A stretch of DNA of 8,246 bases from CAIKZY01 sp044345075 (GCA_044345075.1 JBIJBU010000080.1:1-8246), one strand, 5' to 3'; shown: positions 1 to 6,895, numbered from the stretch's first letter. Made by a program: numbers and translations. The notes: generated by a model not told the origin, from the sequence alone.

Positions 1-353
1 GCTCAGGCCATCGCGGGATCGACCTGTCGGCCGAGCCCGGCTTCCCCATCCGGGCGGTCGCCAATGGCCGAGTGGCCCTAGCTGGGCCCGTGGCCGGCAA
101 GCCAGTTCTCGTTCTCGTGGTCGATGACCCTGAGGTGGGGCAGGTTCGAGTGACGTACGAGCCGGTGAATCCGGCCGTCAAGACCGGTGACCTCGTGCGG
201 GCTGGTCAGCAGATCGGGAACCTTGCAGCGACGGGTGGCCACTGCGGCAGACCCCCTCACTGCCTGCATCTTGGCCTCAAGCAGAACGGTCGGTACTTAA
301 ATCCCACCCTTTATCTGGGCTCCGGACGCATCGTGCTGAAGCCACTGGGCTAG
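1..353 (+). CDS. M23 (LytM-like) peptidase domain protein, C-terminal part, probably catalytically degenerate
   Basis: Only the last 116 residues are inside the window; the frame (codons from base 3) is open at the left edge, so any signal peptide or other domains lie outside. Visible residues look like the C-terminal lobe of an M23 zinc-peptidase domain: HRGID at residues 3-7 (H3 and D7 match the HxxxD zinc ligands), a GRV turn near residue 22, a glycine-rich 'V.AGQQIG' stretch near 66-73, and CLHLG at 87-91 where LytM has HxH. H89 matches the third zinc ligand. The first histidine of HxH is Cys (C87), and the usual YxHL is YEPV (52-55), so both catalytic histidines seem to be missing. C81 and C87 could form a disulfide. 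The position, divergent from its neighbours and beside xerC, matches M. tuberculosis Rv2891. Inference: an exported peptidoglycan-binding or scaffold protein rather than an active hydrolase. The stop codon overlaps that of xerC. Confidence 0.85.
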   Translation, partial: SGHRGIDLSAEPGFPIRAVANGRVALAGPVAGKPVLVLVVDDPEVGQVRVTYEPVNPAVKTGDLVRAGQQIGNLAATGGHCGRPPHCLHLGLKQNGRYLNPTLYLGSGRIVLKPLG

Positions 354-1306
354 TCGTCGGACTTCACCGAGCGCGGATGCGCCTGCACGAAAGTCGTCCG
401 CAGGCGTTCGACGGAGACATGCGTGTAACGCTGAGTGGTAGCCAGTGAGGAATGGCCGAGCAACTCCTGAACGGCGCGCAGGTCGGCGCCGCCTTCTAGA
501 ACATGGGTGGCAGCACTGTGACGAAGTGCGTGCGGGGAGATACTCGCAACCCCGGCCTGGGCCGTAATTCGGTGAACGCTCTCGCGGACAGTCCGCGGAT
601 CAATGCGCCCCCCGCGCGAGCCCAGGAAGGCTGCCTGCCCACTGCGAGCGCCGACCAGTGAATCTCGTGCCAGCAACCACGCGGAAACCGCGCGCGAGGC
701 AGGTAACCCGAAAGGCACAACCCTTTGCTTGTCACCCTTGCCCGTGACCCTCACTGTTCGCCGATCGAGGTCAAGGTCGCGCACATCGATCGCACACAAC
801 TCCGAGACTCGAATTCCGGTGGCGTAGAGCAGTTCGATGATGGCCCGATCTCGAATAGCTGTCGGGGAACCATCGTCACTCGCAACTGCGGCGTGCTCCA
901 TCACGCGCGCGGCCGCGGATTGATCGAGAACTGTCGGTAGATGAGTGCCGGCCTTCGGGCTCGCGAGTCGCTCACCTGGATCGATGGACATCAGACCGCG
1001 CCGCGCGCACCACGCAGTGAATGCTCGAACAGACGCTGCACGCCTTGCGACTGTTGCACGCGAACGGCCATCGCGAGTCAAGGTCGCCAGCCAGTTGCGC
1101 AACAGAGCAAGCGTGATGCCGTCGGGATCGTTGACCCCTCGTTCGCCTGCGAACTCGCACAGCGATCGCGCGTCGCCCACGTACGCGCGAACGGTGTGCG
1201 GGCTACGGCCGCGCTCATCGCGCAGGTAGGACTCGAAATTCGAGCACGCCTCATCCAACGCCACTGGTAGCGGCGAAGGCTCTGCGGTCTTGACGGACAC
1301 ACCCAC
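350..1306 (-). CDS. xerC: Site-specific tyrosine recombinase XerC
   Basis: A 318-residue tyrosine recombinase that, with XerD, resolves chromosome dimers at dif by strand exchange. An N-terminal SAM-like core-binding domain (about 20-110; 'RSPHTVRAY' near 34-42) precedes the catalytic domain (about 120-310). All six catalytic residues are visible: R166 (GIRVSEL), K190 (TGKGDKQR), H259 and R262 (PHALRH), H285 (LLGH) and the nucleophile Y294 (RYTHV). The length is normal for Xer proteins (about 300). The start is uncertain: the chosen GTG (1306) is the first start codon after an in-frame stop that is also the dprA stop (1339-1337), and GTG at 1300 is an alternative. The only SD-like GAGAGG (1338-1333) is 26 nt upstream, too far to be convincing, so coupling to dprA is likely. 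XerC rather than XerD is called from synteny with Rv2894c. No dif-like site was seen nearby. The gene ends in a CTAG shared with the convergent M23-like gene. Confidence 0.95.
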   Translation of the reverse strand: MGVSVKTAEPSPLPVALDEACSNFESYLRDERGRSPHTVRAYVGDARSLCEFAGERGVNDPDGITLALLRNWLATLTRDGRSRATVARRAASVRAFTAWCARRGLMSIDPGERLASPKAGTHLPTVLDQSAAARVMEHAAVASDDGSPTAIRDRAIIELLYATGIRVSELCAIDVRDLDLDRRTVRVTGKGDKQRVVPFGLPASRAVSAWLLARDSLVGARSGQAAFLGSRGGRIDPRTVRESVHRITAQAGVASISPHALRHSAATHVLEGGADLRAVQELLGHSSLATTQRYTHVSVERLRTTFVQAHPRSVKSDD

Positions 1307-1336
1307 ATGCTTGCAGCAGCACGCGCGCGGGGCCTC

Positions 1337-2437
1337 TCAGGCGCGCCGCACCCAGCCGCTGCCCTCGGCTGCCGCGAAGCCGGCCGAACTCAATACACCC
1401 AGCGCCGAGAGAAGTTCGGGCACGGCAAGCCCACTCGCGAGGCGAAGCTCATCGAGGGTCGTCTCGCCGGACGACGGAAGCAGATCCCGAATACGAGCCT
1501 GCACGAAGGTGAGTGAATCGGCGGGGACCGTGATGGCTTGACGTGTCTCGCGCGATCGCCGAACAGACATCGCCAGTGCCTCCTCGGCAGGCAGCAGGCA
1601 TTCAAGGACGTCACTGGGCGCGCCCGCGAGAATTGCGCCACCCTCGCGCACGAGATGGTGACAGCCTGCAGACATCATCGAAGTCACCGGGCCGGGAACG
1701 GCAAGCACATGCCTGTTGAGACGAGCCGCGGAATTTGCCGTGGCCGTCGTGCCCGACCGAAGCGCAGCTTCGACCACGACGGTGGCCTGAGTCAGCGCTG
1801 CGATAACTCGATTCCGAGTGAGAAAGCGTTGACGACGCGCTGGTTCACCGAGCGGCGACTCGCTGACCACCAACCCTTCATCGGCGATTCGAGCGATCAA
1901 CTGTTCGTGAGCACGCGGGTAGATGACATCGGCACCACTCGCCAGTACCGCGATCGTCATGCCCTCGACAGCCAGCGCCCCGCGATGAGCAGCCGCATCA
2001 ATGCCGAAGGCCGCCCCCGAGACAACCGAGACCTTCTCGCCGGCTAGTTCGGCTGACCAATCTCGAGCGATCGAGAGACCGTAGGAGGTTGCCGCACGTG
2101 CTCCGACGATTGCAGCACTGCGCACGCACGCGAGTCGTAGATGTGCGGCACCTTGAACCCAGAGTGCATAGGGGCGTGCATCGCCGAGATCATTGAGCTG
2201 TCGTGGCCACTCCGGCTCATCTCGCACGATGATGCGCATGCCCAATCGCTCAGCGCTCGCCTCGGCCTCATCAACGTTGGTCGAGTCATATCGTGCAGCT
2301 ATGAACGGATTCGATTCACGGAGGAACTCGACCGCGTCCACCTCACCGTGTCGCGACACGATGCGACCCAACCGCTCATGCGCAGGCTCGACGGCATGGG
2401 CCAGCCGAATGCACGCCTCGCGATGCGCCTCGCTCAT
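1337..2437 (-). CDS. dprA: DNA-processing protein DprA (Smf)
   Basis: DprA binds single-stranded DNA in the cytoplasm and loads RecA during natural transformation; it is also present in many bacteria not known to be competent. The 366-residue protein has a poorly conserved N-terminal helical region (1-100), then a Rossmann-like core: VGARAATSYG (111-120), SGAAFGIDAAAH (140-151), VLASGADVIYP (164-174), FLTRNRVIAAL (205-215), GTTATA (229-234) and GCHHLVREGG (258-267). These match the DprA family signatures. A C-terminal winged-helix-like region (about 305-364) follows a linker near 285-300. The length fits the family (about 360-390). The ATG overlaps the comM stop as ATGA, so translation is probably coupled to comM. 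The comM-dprA pairing is conserved in actinobacteria. Nothing appears truncated. Confidence 0.97.
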   Translation of the reverse strand: MSEAHREACIRLAHAVEPAHERLGRIVSRHGEVDAVEFLRESNPFIAARYDSTNVDEAEASAERLGMRIIVRDEPEWPRQLNDLGDARPYALWVQGAAHLRLACVRSAAIVGARAATSYGLSIARDWSAELAGEKVSVVSGAAFGIDAAAHRGALAVEGMTIAVLASGADVIYPRAHEQLIARIADEGLVVSESPLGEPARRQRFLTRNRVIAALTQATVVVEAALRSGTTATANSAARLNRHVLAVPGPVTSMMSAGCHHLVREGGAILAGAPSDVLECLLPAEEALAMSVRRSRETRQAITVPADSLTFVQARIRDLLPSSGETTLDELRLASGLAVPELLSALGVLSSAGFAAAEGSGWVRRA

Positions 2438-3951
2438 CTCGACACCATCTCGCCGCGTAGACCTAACGCCGTCGAGACGTGGTCGACATCGGGACGATCC
2501 GCTCCGAGACAGTCGGCGATAGTCCAGGCCACTCGCAGTACTCGATCGGAGCCTCGGAGACTCAACGCACCTTGCTCGGCGGTGCGGAGGAGATCAACTG
2601 CCTCGCTCGTAGGGGCGAAGTTCTCGCGAAGTGCACGGGTGGGTATCGCCGAATTCACCGACCATCCGCACGCCTTGAATCGTGAGGCAGCGCGCGCACG
2701 TGCTTCAGCCACTCGCCCCGCGACAACCGCGCTGGACTCCCCCGAGGTTCTCGAGAGCAGTTCACTCTCGGTGGGCCGAGTGACGACCACGCGCACGTCA
2801 ACGCGATCCATGAGAGGGCCGGACAGACGCTCGGCATAGCGACGGCGGGTGAGTGAGGTGCACGTGCAGAGCTCTCCCCTGCCGATGGCATGACCGCAGG
2901 GGCACGGGTTCGACGCCAGGATCAACTGGAAGCGCGCGGGGAGTTCGATGACTCCTGCGGCACGCGTGACCATGATCGATCCGGTCTCAATTGGCTCGCG
3001 CATGGCTTCGAGCACATGTCGAGAGAACTCCGGCGCTTCGTCCATGAACAGCACACCGCCATGGGCCATCGTCAGAACTCCTGGCGTGACCTGCCGACCT
3101 CGGGCGGTGCCGGTCATGGCCGGCGGCGTTGCCGAATGATGTGGTGCGGCAAGCGGTGGTCGAGTGATGAGTCCGGCACCTGCCGGCACACGGCCCGCGA
3201 TCGAGTGAATCGCTGTGACATCAATCGAGTCGGATTCACCGAGATCGGGCAATAGACCCGGAAGCCTGCGTGCCAAAAGGGTTTTGCCGACACCGGGGGC
3301 ACCCAGCATCGACAGGTGGTGCCCGCCAGCCGCAGCGATCTCCAGGGCAAAGCGCGCGTAGGCGTGACCGCGCACATCGGCGAGATCGGGTTCCGACTCG
3401 GTCGATGACACACTCGACGGCTCCGGCATGCTCGCCGACTCCTCACGCCCGGCGAGTACCTCGATGAAATGCACGAGGTCTCGCACGATGATCACGTCGA
3501 GCCCTGGGATGGTCGAGACCTCACGAGCGTTATCGGCACTCACGACCACTGAGGTCAGGCCGCACCGCCGGGCAGCGGCCGCCGCGGCAATCGCACCGCG
3601 CACACCCCGAACTGCGCCGTCGAGTCCGAGTTCGCCGATGAAGGCCGTGTCATCTCGGATTCCGGACTGACCGGTCGCCGCAAGGATCGCCGCTGCAATA
3701 GCGAGGTCGATTCCGGAGCCCTGCTTGGGGAGATCAGCGGGCGATAGCGCAATGGTCATACGCGCCACAGGCCATTGGGCACCACTGTTGGCGAAAGCCG
3801 ATCGAATCCGCCACCGGGATTCTCCGATAGTCGTATCGGCAAGACCAATGACTCCGACCGAGGGCAAGCCTTGGGAGATGTCGACCTCAATTCGCACTCG
3901 CTCGCCGATGACGCCGTTGAGGACGAATCCCCACGCATGCGCAGTTGCCAT
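2434..3951 (-). CDS. comM: ComM/YifB-family Mg-chelatase-like AAA+ ATPase
   Basis: A 505-residue AAA+ protein of the ComM (YifB) family. Vibrio ComM is a hexameric helicase that promotes branch migration during integration of transforming DNA; the actinobacterial role is inferred from that. Domains in order: an N-terminal Lon-protease-like S5 fold (about 1-165, with 'GLPSVGVIGLAD' near 28-39 and 'ALSPADLPKQGSGIDLAIA' near 68-86), an acidic Ser/Glu-rich linker (170-190), the AAA+ core with Walker A GAPGVGKT (217-224) and Walker B GVLFMDEAPEF (299-309), and the C-terminal Mg-chelatase domain ending in 'SLRGSDRVLRVAWTIAD' (464-480), where the sensor-2 arginine region lies. Four cysteines (C350, C352, C362, C364) form the usual CPCG...CTC motif after ASNP. 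The start ATG is 1 nt after the yraN stop and the 3' end overlaps dprA, so the three genes are likely cotranscribed. Confidence 0.98.
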   Translation of the reverse strand: MATAHAWGFVLNGVIGERVRIEVDISQGLPSVGVIGLADTTIGESRWRIRSAFANSGAQWPVARMTIALSPADLPKQGSGIDLAIAAAILAATGQSGIRDDTAFIGELGLDGAVRGVRGAIAAAAAARRCGLTSVVVSADNAREVSTIPGLDVIIVRDLVHFIEVLAGREESASMPEPSSVSSTESEPDLADVRGHAYARFALEIAAAGGHHLSMLGAPGVGKTLLARRLPGLLPDLGESDSIDVTAIHSIAGRVPAGAGLITRPPLAAPHHSATPPAMTGTARGRQVTPGVLTMAHGGVLFMDEAPEFSRHVLEAMREPIETGSIMVTRAAGVIELPARFQLILASNPCPCGHAIGRGELCTCTSLTRRRYAERLSGPLMDRVDVRVVVTRPTESELLSRTSGESSAVVAGRVAEARARAASRFKACGWSVNSAIPTRALRENFAPTSEAVDLLRTAEQGALSLRGSDRVLRVAWTIADCLGADRPDVDHVSTALGLRGEMVSR

Positions 3952-3952
3952 G

Positions 3953-4309
3953 TCACTCGACCCCGGTCAGATGTCTCAGGGATGTTGGGCCTTCGGGACG
4001 TCGAAGGATGCCGATGACATCAATACGAATCTGCGGTGCATGAATAGCGTGCGCATCGAGCCAGCAGAGCGCGAGACGGCGTAACCGCCTAACCTTGCGC
4101 GCCGACACCGCCTCGACCGGATCACCATGCCGGAGCGAGCTACGCGTCTTGACCTCGCACACGACCAGGGTCGACCCCTGACGAGCGACAATGTCAATCT
4201 CACCGAACTCACATCGCCAGTTTCGATCGATGATCGTGTAACCGATCTCGGTCAGATGATCGCAGGCGAGCGACTCACCCATGACTCCGAGCGCATCCTT
4301 GGCCTTCAT
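3953..4309 (-). CDS. YraN family (UPF0102) endonuclease-fold protein
   Basis: A 118-residue protein of the YraN/UPF0102 family, whose fold resembles restriction-endonuclease and Holliday-junction-resolvase nucleases; the cellular role is not established. Family signatures seen: GESLACDHL near residues 11-19, 'GYTIIDRNWR' (23-32), GEIDIVA (36-42, with D39 as a putative metal ligand) and the CEVKTR motif (51-56, E52 and K54), which together form a PD-(D/E)xK-like site. Start choice: an ATG 21 nt further upstream (4330) is in frame, but the ATG at 4309 is preceded by a perfect AGGAGG and gives the family's usual length and N-terminus. This is the strongest Shine-Dalgarno in the window and follows a real intergenic gap, so yraN may begin a transcript that runs through comM, dprA and xerC. 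It stops 1 nt before comM. Confidence 0.93.
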   Translation of the reverse strand: MKAKDALGVMGESLACDHLTEIGYTIIDRNWRCEFGEIDIVARQGSTLVVCEVKTRSSLRHGDPVEAVSARKVRRLRRLALCWLDAHAIHAPQIRIDVIGILRRPEGPTSLRHLTGVE

Positions 4310-4313
4310 GGCA

Positions 4314-4319
4314 CCTCCT
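4314..4319 (-). promoter_or_regulatory. Strong Shine-Dalgarno of yraN
   Basis: On the minus strand AGGAGG, continuing to AGGAGGTG, lies 4 nt before the ATG at 4309. It decides between two in-frame ATGs: the upstream one at 4330 would place this motif inside the coding region. Confidence 0.85.
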
Positions 4320-4369
4320 GCGCGCACCATCGCATCGCATACGCTCAGGCGAAAGAGGTCTGCTCATCC

Positions 4370-4407
4370 CTGTGGACGAATCCGAGCGAGAGTGAAGCTG
4401 TGGACGA
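4370..4407 (-). repeat. Two identical DnaA-box-like 9-mers in the rnhB-yraN spacer
   Basis: On the minus strand the 9-mer TCGTCCACA occurs at 4407-4399 and again at 4379-4371, in the same orientation and 28 bp apart; the identity extends to a tenth base (G). It fits the GC-rich actinobacterial DnaA-box consensus described for Streptomyces and mycobacteria, (T/C)(T/C)(G/A)TCCACA. The first copy abuts the rnhB stop codon. The spacer holds no gene, and I saw no convincing -10/-35 pair there. Whether DnaA binds here is inference; the repeat itself is seen directly. Confidence 0.5.
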
Positions 4408-5058
4408 CTACTGGATATTCCAGGAGACCCGATGAAACTCGGTCACTCCAAGTTCTCGAATCGCCTGTTGATGTCCGGGCGCGCCATAGCCCTTGTTCCC
4501 TGACCATCCATATGCCGGGAATCGCTCGTCGAGTGCGGCCATCTGCGCATCTCGATTGACCTTGGCGAGCACACTCGCCGCAGCAACAGATGCGCAGGTG
4601 AGGTCGCCCTTGACCTGCGTGCGCACAGGTGGTGCCTGGAAGCTCGACGGATCATCGAAGAGAGAGACGCTTGTGAGCCAATCGTGACTGCCGTCGAGAA
4701 GTACGAGATCGGGTGTGACGCCGCTGGACTCCAACGTCATCAGTGCCCGCACTCCGGCAAGTCGCAATGCGCCGACGATGCCAAGTTCGTCGACTTCTCC
4801 ACTCGTGGCGCTCGCCACGGCATGCGCAGATGCCCACGCAATGATCGGCTCAATTAGCGCGAGCCGCCGAGCCGGCGACAGCAGTTTGGAATCGCGAACT
4901 CCTTCGGGCGGTTCACCACACGAAGGCGTGATCACGACGACACCGACAGTAACTGGACCGGCAATCGCCCCCCGACCGACCTCATCGATGCTCGCTAGTG
5001 AGCGCACGCCAGACGCGAAGATCTCGCGCTCTAGATCCAAAGTCGGTGCGAGCGACAT
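4408..5058 (-). CDS. rnhB: Ribonuclease HII
   Basis: A 216-residue RNase HII, which cuts 5' of ribonucleotides in DNA (including single misincorporated ones) and degrades RNA in RNA-DNA hybrids, using Mg2+ or Mn2+. The four acidic catalytic residues are visible: D25 and E26 in DEVGRG (25-30), D122 in LLDGSHDW (120-127) and D152 in KGDLTCASVAAASVLAKV (150-167). Other family marks are DSKLLS (56-61) and the C-terminal 'HQQAI...G...FHRVSW' region (196-213). Length is typical. The ATG overlaps the stop of the upstream lepB as TGATG, with only a short GGA as possible SD, so translation is probably coupled. The lepB-rnhB order is conserved in actinobacteria. Downstream there is a gap rather than the DUF2469 gene found there in many relatives. 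Confidence 0.97.
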   Translation of the reverse strand: MSLAPTLDLEREIFASGVRSLASIDEVGRGAIAGPVTVGVVVITPSCGEPPEGVRDSKLLSPARRLALIEPIIAWASAHAVASATSGEVDELGIVGALRLAGVRALMTLESSGVTPDLVLLDGSHDWLTSVSLFDDPSSFQAPPVRTQVKGDLTCASVAAASVLAKVNRDAQMAALDERFPAYGWSGNKGYGAPGHQQAIRELGVTEFHRVSWNIQ

Positions 5059-5789
5059 CAGCGTCCGACTGAAATTGCGGGATTGCCGAAGATGGACGGG
5101 ATCTCCTCAACGCCAAGGCGATCCAGGGGCCAGACGGTCAGCACTACTCGACCGACGCCATTCGAGATCGGGACTCCACCATTGTCGAGATCGAGATGGT
5201 AGCGAGAGTCGCGCGAGTTCCCGCGGTTGTCACCCATCACAAACATGCGATCAGCAGGAACCGTGACGTCGAATCGCACTTGATCGGTCGCTCCCGCGAC
5301 GTAAGGCTCTTCGAGCGACACGCCATTGAGAACAATGTGCCCGTCGGAATCACAGCACGCGACGCGATCGCCGGGCAGGCCAATCACGCGCTTGACGAGA
5401 TCGTTACCGGAGTCGCTGGGCAGCAGCCCGATGAAAGTGAGCCCGGACCGCAGCGCACTTCGCCAGCCCTCATCAGTCGGCGGCATATCGGGAAGCCAGT
5501 CGCCCGGGTCACGAAACACCATGATCTCGCCACGTTGCGGACCGGAAAGCCTCGTCGTGATCTTCGAAGCGACTATTCGGTCGCCGGGCAGGATCGTGGA
5601 TTCCATCGAGGTACTTGGCACGTAGAAGGCCTGCAGCAAAAAGGCACGCACGAGCGCGGAGACGGCGAGGGCGATCACGAGAATCACGATGGTCTCGGTG
5701 ATTGCCCTGCCCCTGCGCGGACGTGCTGCGCCGGGCGGTGGCGTGGGACTGGAGGCCGCTCCGATCGGTTCGCGAGCGGAGACTGCCAT
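5058..5789 (-). CDS. lepB: Type I signal peptidase LepB (second of tandem pair)
   Basis: A 243-residue membrane serine protease that removes signal peptides from Sec- and Tat-exported proteins. A cytoplasmic N-terminal segment of about 28 residues, rich in Pro, Ala and Arg (1-28), precedes one transmembrane helix (about 30-52), so the catalytic domain faces outside. Catalytic serine S61 lies in PSTSMEST (58-65) and the general-base lysine K133 in LVKRVIGLPGD (131-141). The S26 box E is GDNRGNSRDSR (186-196). A paired cysteine, C145-C146, follows GDRVA, as in the neighbouring copy. The insert between the box C region and the lysine (about 95-130) makes the protein longer than minimal Gram-positive SPases. 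The ATG at 5789 has no clear SD and is 17 nt after the stop of the other lepB. The two copies are clearly diverged paralogues, which suggests different substrate preferences. Confidence 0.96.
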   Translation of the reverse strand: MAVSAREPIGAASSPTPPPGAARPRRGRAITETIVILVIALAVSALVRAFLLQAFYVPSTSMESTILPGDRIVASKITTRLSGPQRGEIMVFRDPGDWLPDMPPTDEGWRSALRSGLTFIGLLPSDSGNDLVKRVIGLPGDRVACCDSDGHIVLNGVSLEEPYVAGATDQVRFDVTVPADRMFVMGDNRGNSRDSRYHLDLDNGGVPISNGVGRVVLTVWPLDRLGVEEIPSIFGNPAISVGR

Positions 5790-5806
5790 GGACAGATCGT
5801 GTCAGA

Positions 5807-6496
5807 TCACTGCGACGAGTCAGCGGAGGCAGGAGCGGGAATCGAATCGAATTCTGGCGGAATGCCGAGCACCTTCAGCTCACTCGGCGGCCAGAGCACC
5901 ACCATGCCGCGACCGATCACCTTGCTCGTGGGCACGAAGCCACCTCCGGGATCACCCATATGCGATCTGGAGTCAGCTGAATTCGATCGATGATCGCCCA
6001 TCACCCACAGCTTACCCTCGGGCACCACGACATCAAACTGGTCGTAGCTCGGGACGTCATCGGGATACAGGTAGGACTCATCAAGCGCGACACCATTGAT
6101 GGTGATCCGACCTTCGACATCGCAGCAGACCACGCGGTCGCCAGCGACGCCGATGACTCGCTTGATGAAGTCAGTGCTGTCGGGCTGGATAAGCCCCAGT
6201 GACTGACCCACCCACGTGAGCGCACCGCTGATCGGATTGCGCTGCGGCTTATCCCCGGCAGGCACGAAGGAGTCGGTTCCGTCGAAAACGATGACGTCGC
6301 CGCGCTGGACATCGCGGAGGTGGTAGACCATGCGGTTCACGAGCACTCGGTCACCGACGAGCAGGGTGTTCTCCATTGATCCCGAGGGAATGGAGAACGG
6401 CTTGACGATGAAGGTCGTGATGATGAGAACGACGCCTACAGCGATTGCCAACGTGACGGGGATATCCCACCACGACGACTTCTTGCCGCCACTCAT
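5807..6496 (-). CDS. lepB: Type I signal peptidase LepB (first of tandem pair)
   Basis: A 229-residue S26 signal peptidase. A short basic N-terminus (1-12) is followed by one transmembrane helix (about 13-32), then the catalytic serine S40 in PSGSMENTL (37-45), RGDVIVF (65-71), general-base lysine K112 in FIKRVIGVAGD (110-120), paired cysteines C124-C125, and box E GDHRSNSADSR (167-177). The C-terminal tail is Pro/Ala/Ser-rich (about 215-229). It shares the same architecture as the next gene but lacks that protein's long Pro-rich cytoplasmic extension. The gene starts 36 nt after rplS with no good SD; a hairpin occupies most of the gap. The rplS-lepB-lepB-rnhB order is an actinobacterial pattern; Streptomyces has four such genes (sipW-Z) after rplS. 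Confidence 0.97.
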   Translation of the reverse strand: MSGGKKSSWWDIPVTLAIAVGVVLIITTFIVKPFSIPSGSMENTLLVGDRVLVNRMVYHLRDVQRGDVIVFDGTDSFVPAGDKPQRNPISGALTWVGQSLGLIQPDSTDFIKRVIGVAGDRVVCCDVEGRITINGVALDESYLYPDDVPSYDQFDVVVPEGKLWVMGDHRSNSADSRSHMGDPGGGFVPTSKVIGRGMVVLWPPSELKVLGIPPEFDSIPAPASADSSQ

Positions 6497-6510
6497 GAAC
6501 GAGGCATTCG

Positions 6511-6531
6511 CTCTACCCGAGAACGGGTGAG
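6511..6531 (-). terminator. Hairpin between rplS and lepB, possible attenuator or processing site
   Basis: On the minus strand ACCCG and CGGGT pair around a 4-nt UUCU loop (stem bases 6515-6519 and 6524-6528). The stem extends by three pairs (CTC/GAG, 6529-6531 with 6511-6513) past one bulged base at 6514. It starts just after the rplS stop codon. No U-tract follows, so a classic intrinsic terminator is unlikely. It may lower expression of lepB relative to rplS or protect the rplS mRNA end; this is inference. Confidence 0.4.
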
Positions 6532-6532
6532 A

Positions 6533-6895
6533 CTAGGCGTTCGCCTTCGGGGTGTCGCGCAGCTCGCGGATCTTGGCCTTCTTGCCACGAAGCTCGCGAA
6601 GGTAGTAGAGCTTGGCGCGACGGACGTCACCGCGGCTGACCAGCTCGATCTTCTCGACCGAGGGGGTGTGCAGCGGGAAGATGCGCTCGACGCCTACGCC
6701 GTAAGAAACCTTGCGGACCGTGAAGGTCTCGGTGAGACCTGAACCCTGGCGGGCAATGCAGACGCCCTGGAAAAGCTGAACACGGCTCTTGTTGCCTTCG
6801 ATGACCTTGACGTGCACCTTGACGGTGTCGCCGGCACGGAAGGCGGGAATGTCGTCGCGGAGTGAACCGGAGTCGATTGAGTCGAGAGTCTTCAT
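6533..6895 (-). CDS. rplS: 50S ribosomal protein L19
   Basis: A 120-residue L19, a structural protein of the large subunit at the 30S-50S interface. Conserved blocks run through the whole protein: 'DIPAFRAGDTVKVHVKV.EG' (15-34), 'RVQLFQGVCIARQGSGLTETFTVRK' region (38-62), GVGVERIFPLH (67-77) and the terminal 'RGDVRRAKLYYLRELRGKKAKI' region (88-109). The frame is open upstream to 6979, and a second ATG at 6922 would give 129 residues. The start at 6895 was chosen because MKTLDSIDSGSLRDDIP matches the usual L19 N-terminus and an AGGAAG lies 10 nt before it. The gene is preceded by a structured 258-nt leader and followed by a hairpin before lepB. Confidence 0.98.
   Translation of the reverse strand: MKTLDSIDSGSLRDDIPAFRAGDTVKVHVKVIEGNKSRVQLFQGVCIARQGSGLTETFTVRKVSYGVGVERIFPLHTPSVEKIELVSRGDVRRAKLYYLRELRGKKAKIRELRDTPKANA

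Noticed and set aside
1162..1169. GCGATCGC octamers identical to cyanobacterial HIP1 (also at 1552 and 5364)
   Set aside because: Gene order and proteins are actinobacterial, so a cyanobacterial origin is not supported; kept only as part of the CGATCG excess.
1078..1308. Minus-strand 76-codon frame starting at an ATG two bases before the xerC GTG
   Set aside because: It is a shadow of xerC in another frame, with no motif and biased Arg/Ser composition.
2141..2839. Plus-strand open frame of 232 codons antisense to comM and dprA
   Set aside because: Both minus-strand genes are complete with all family motifs; this frame is Arg/Ser/Thr-rich low-complexity sequence with no domain.
5196..5993. 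Plus-strand open frame of 265 codons antisense to both lepB genes
   Set aside because: It runs through the two intact signal peptidase genes and their junction, has no recognisable domain and is rich in Arg, His and Asp as expected of a shadow frame in GC-rich DNA.
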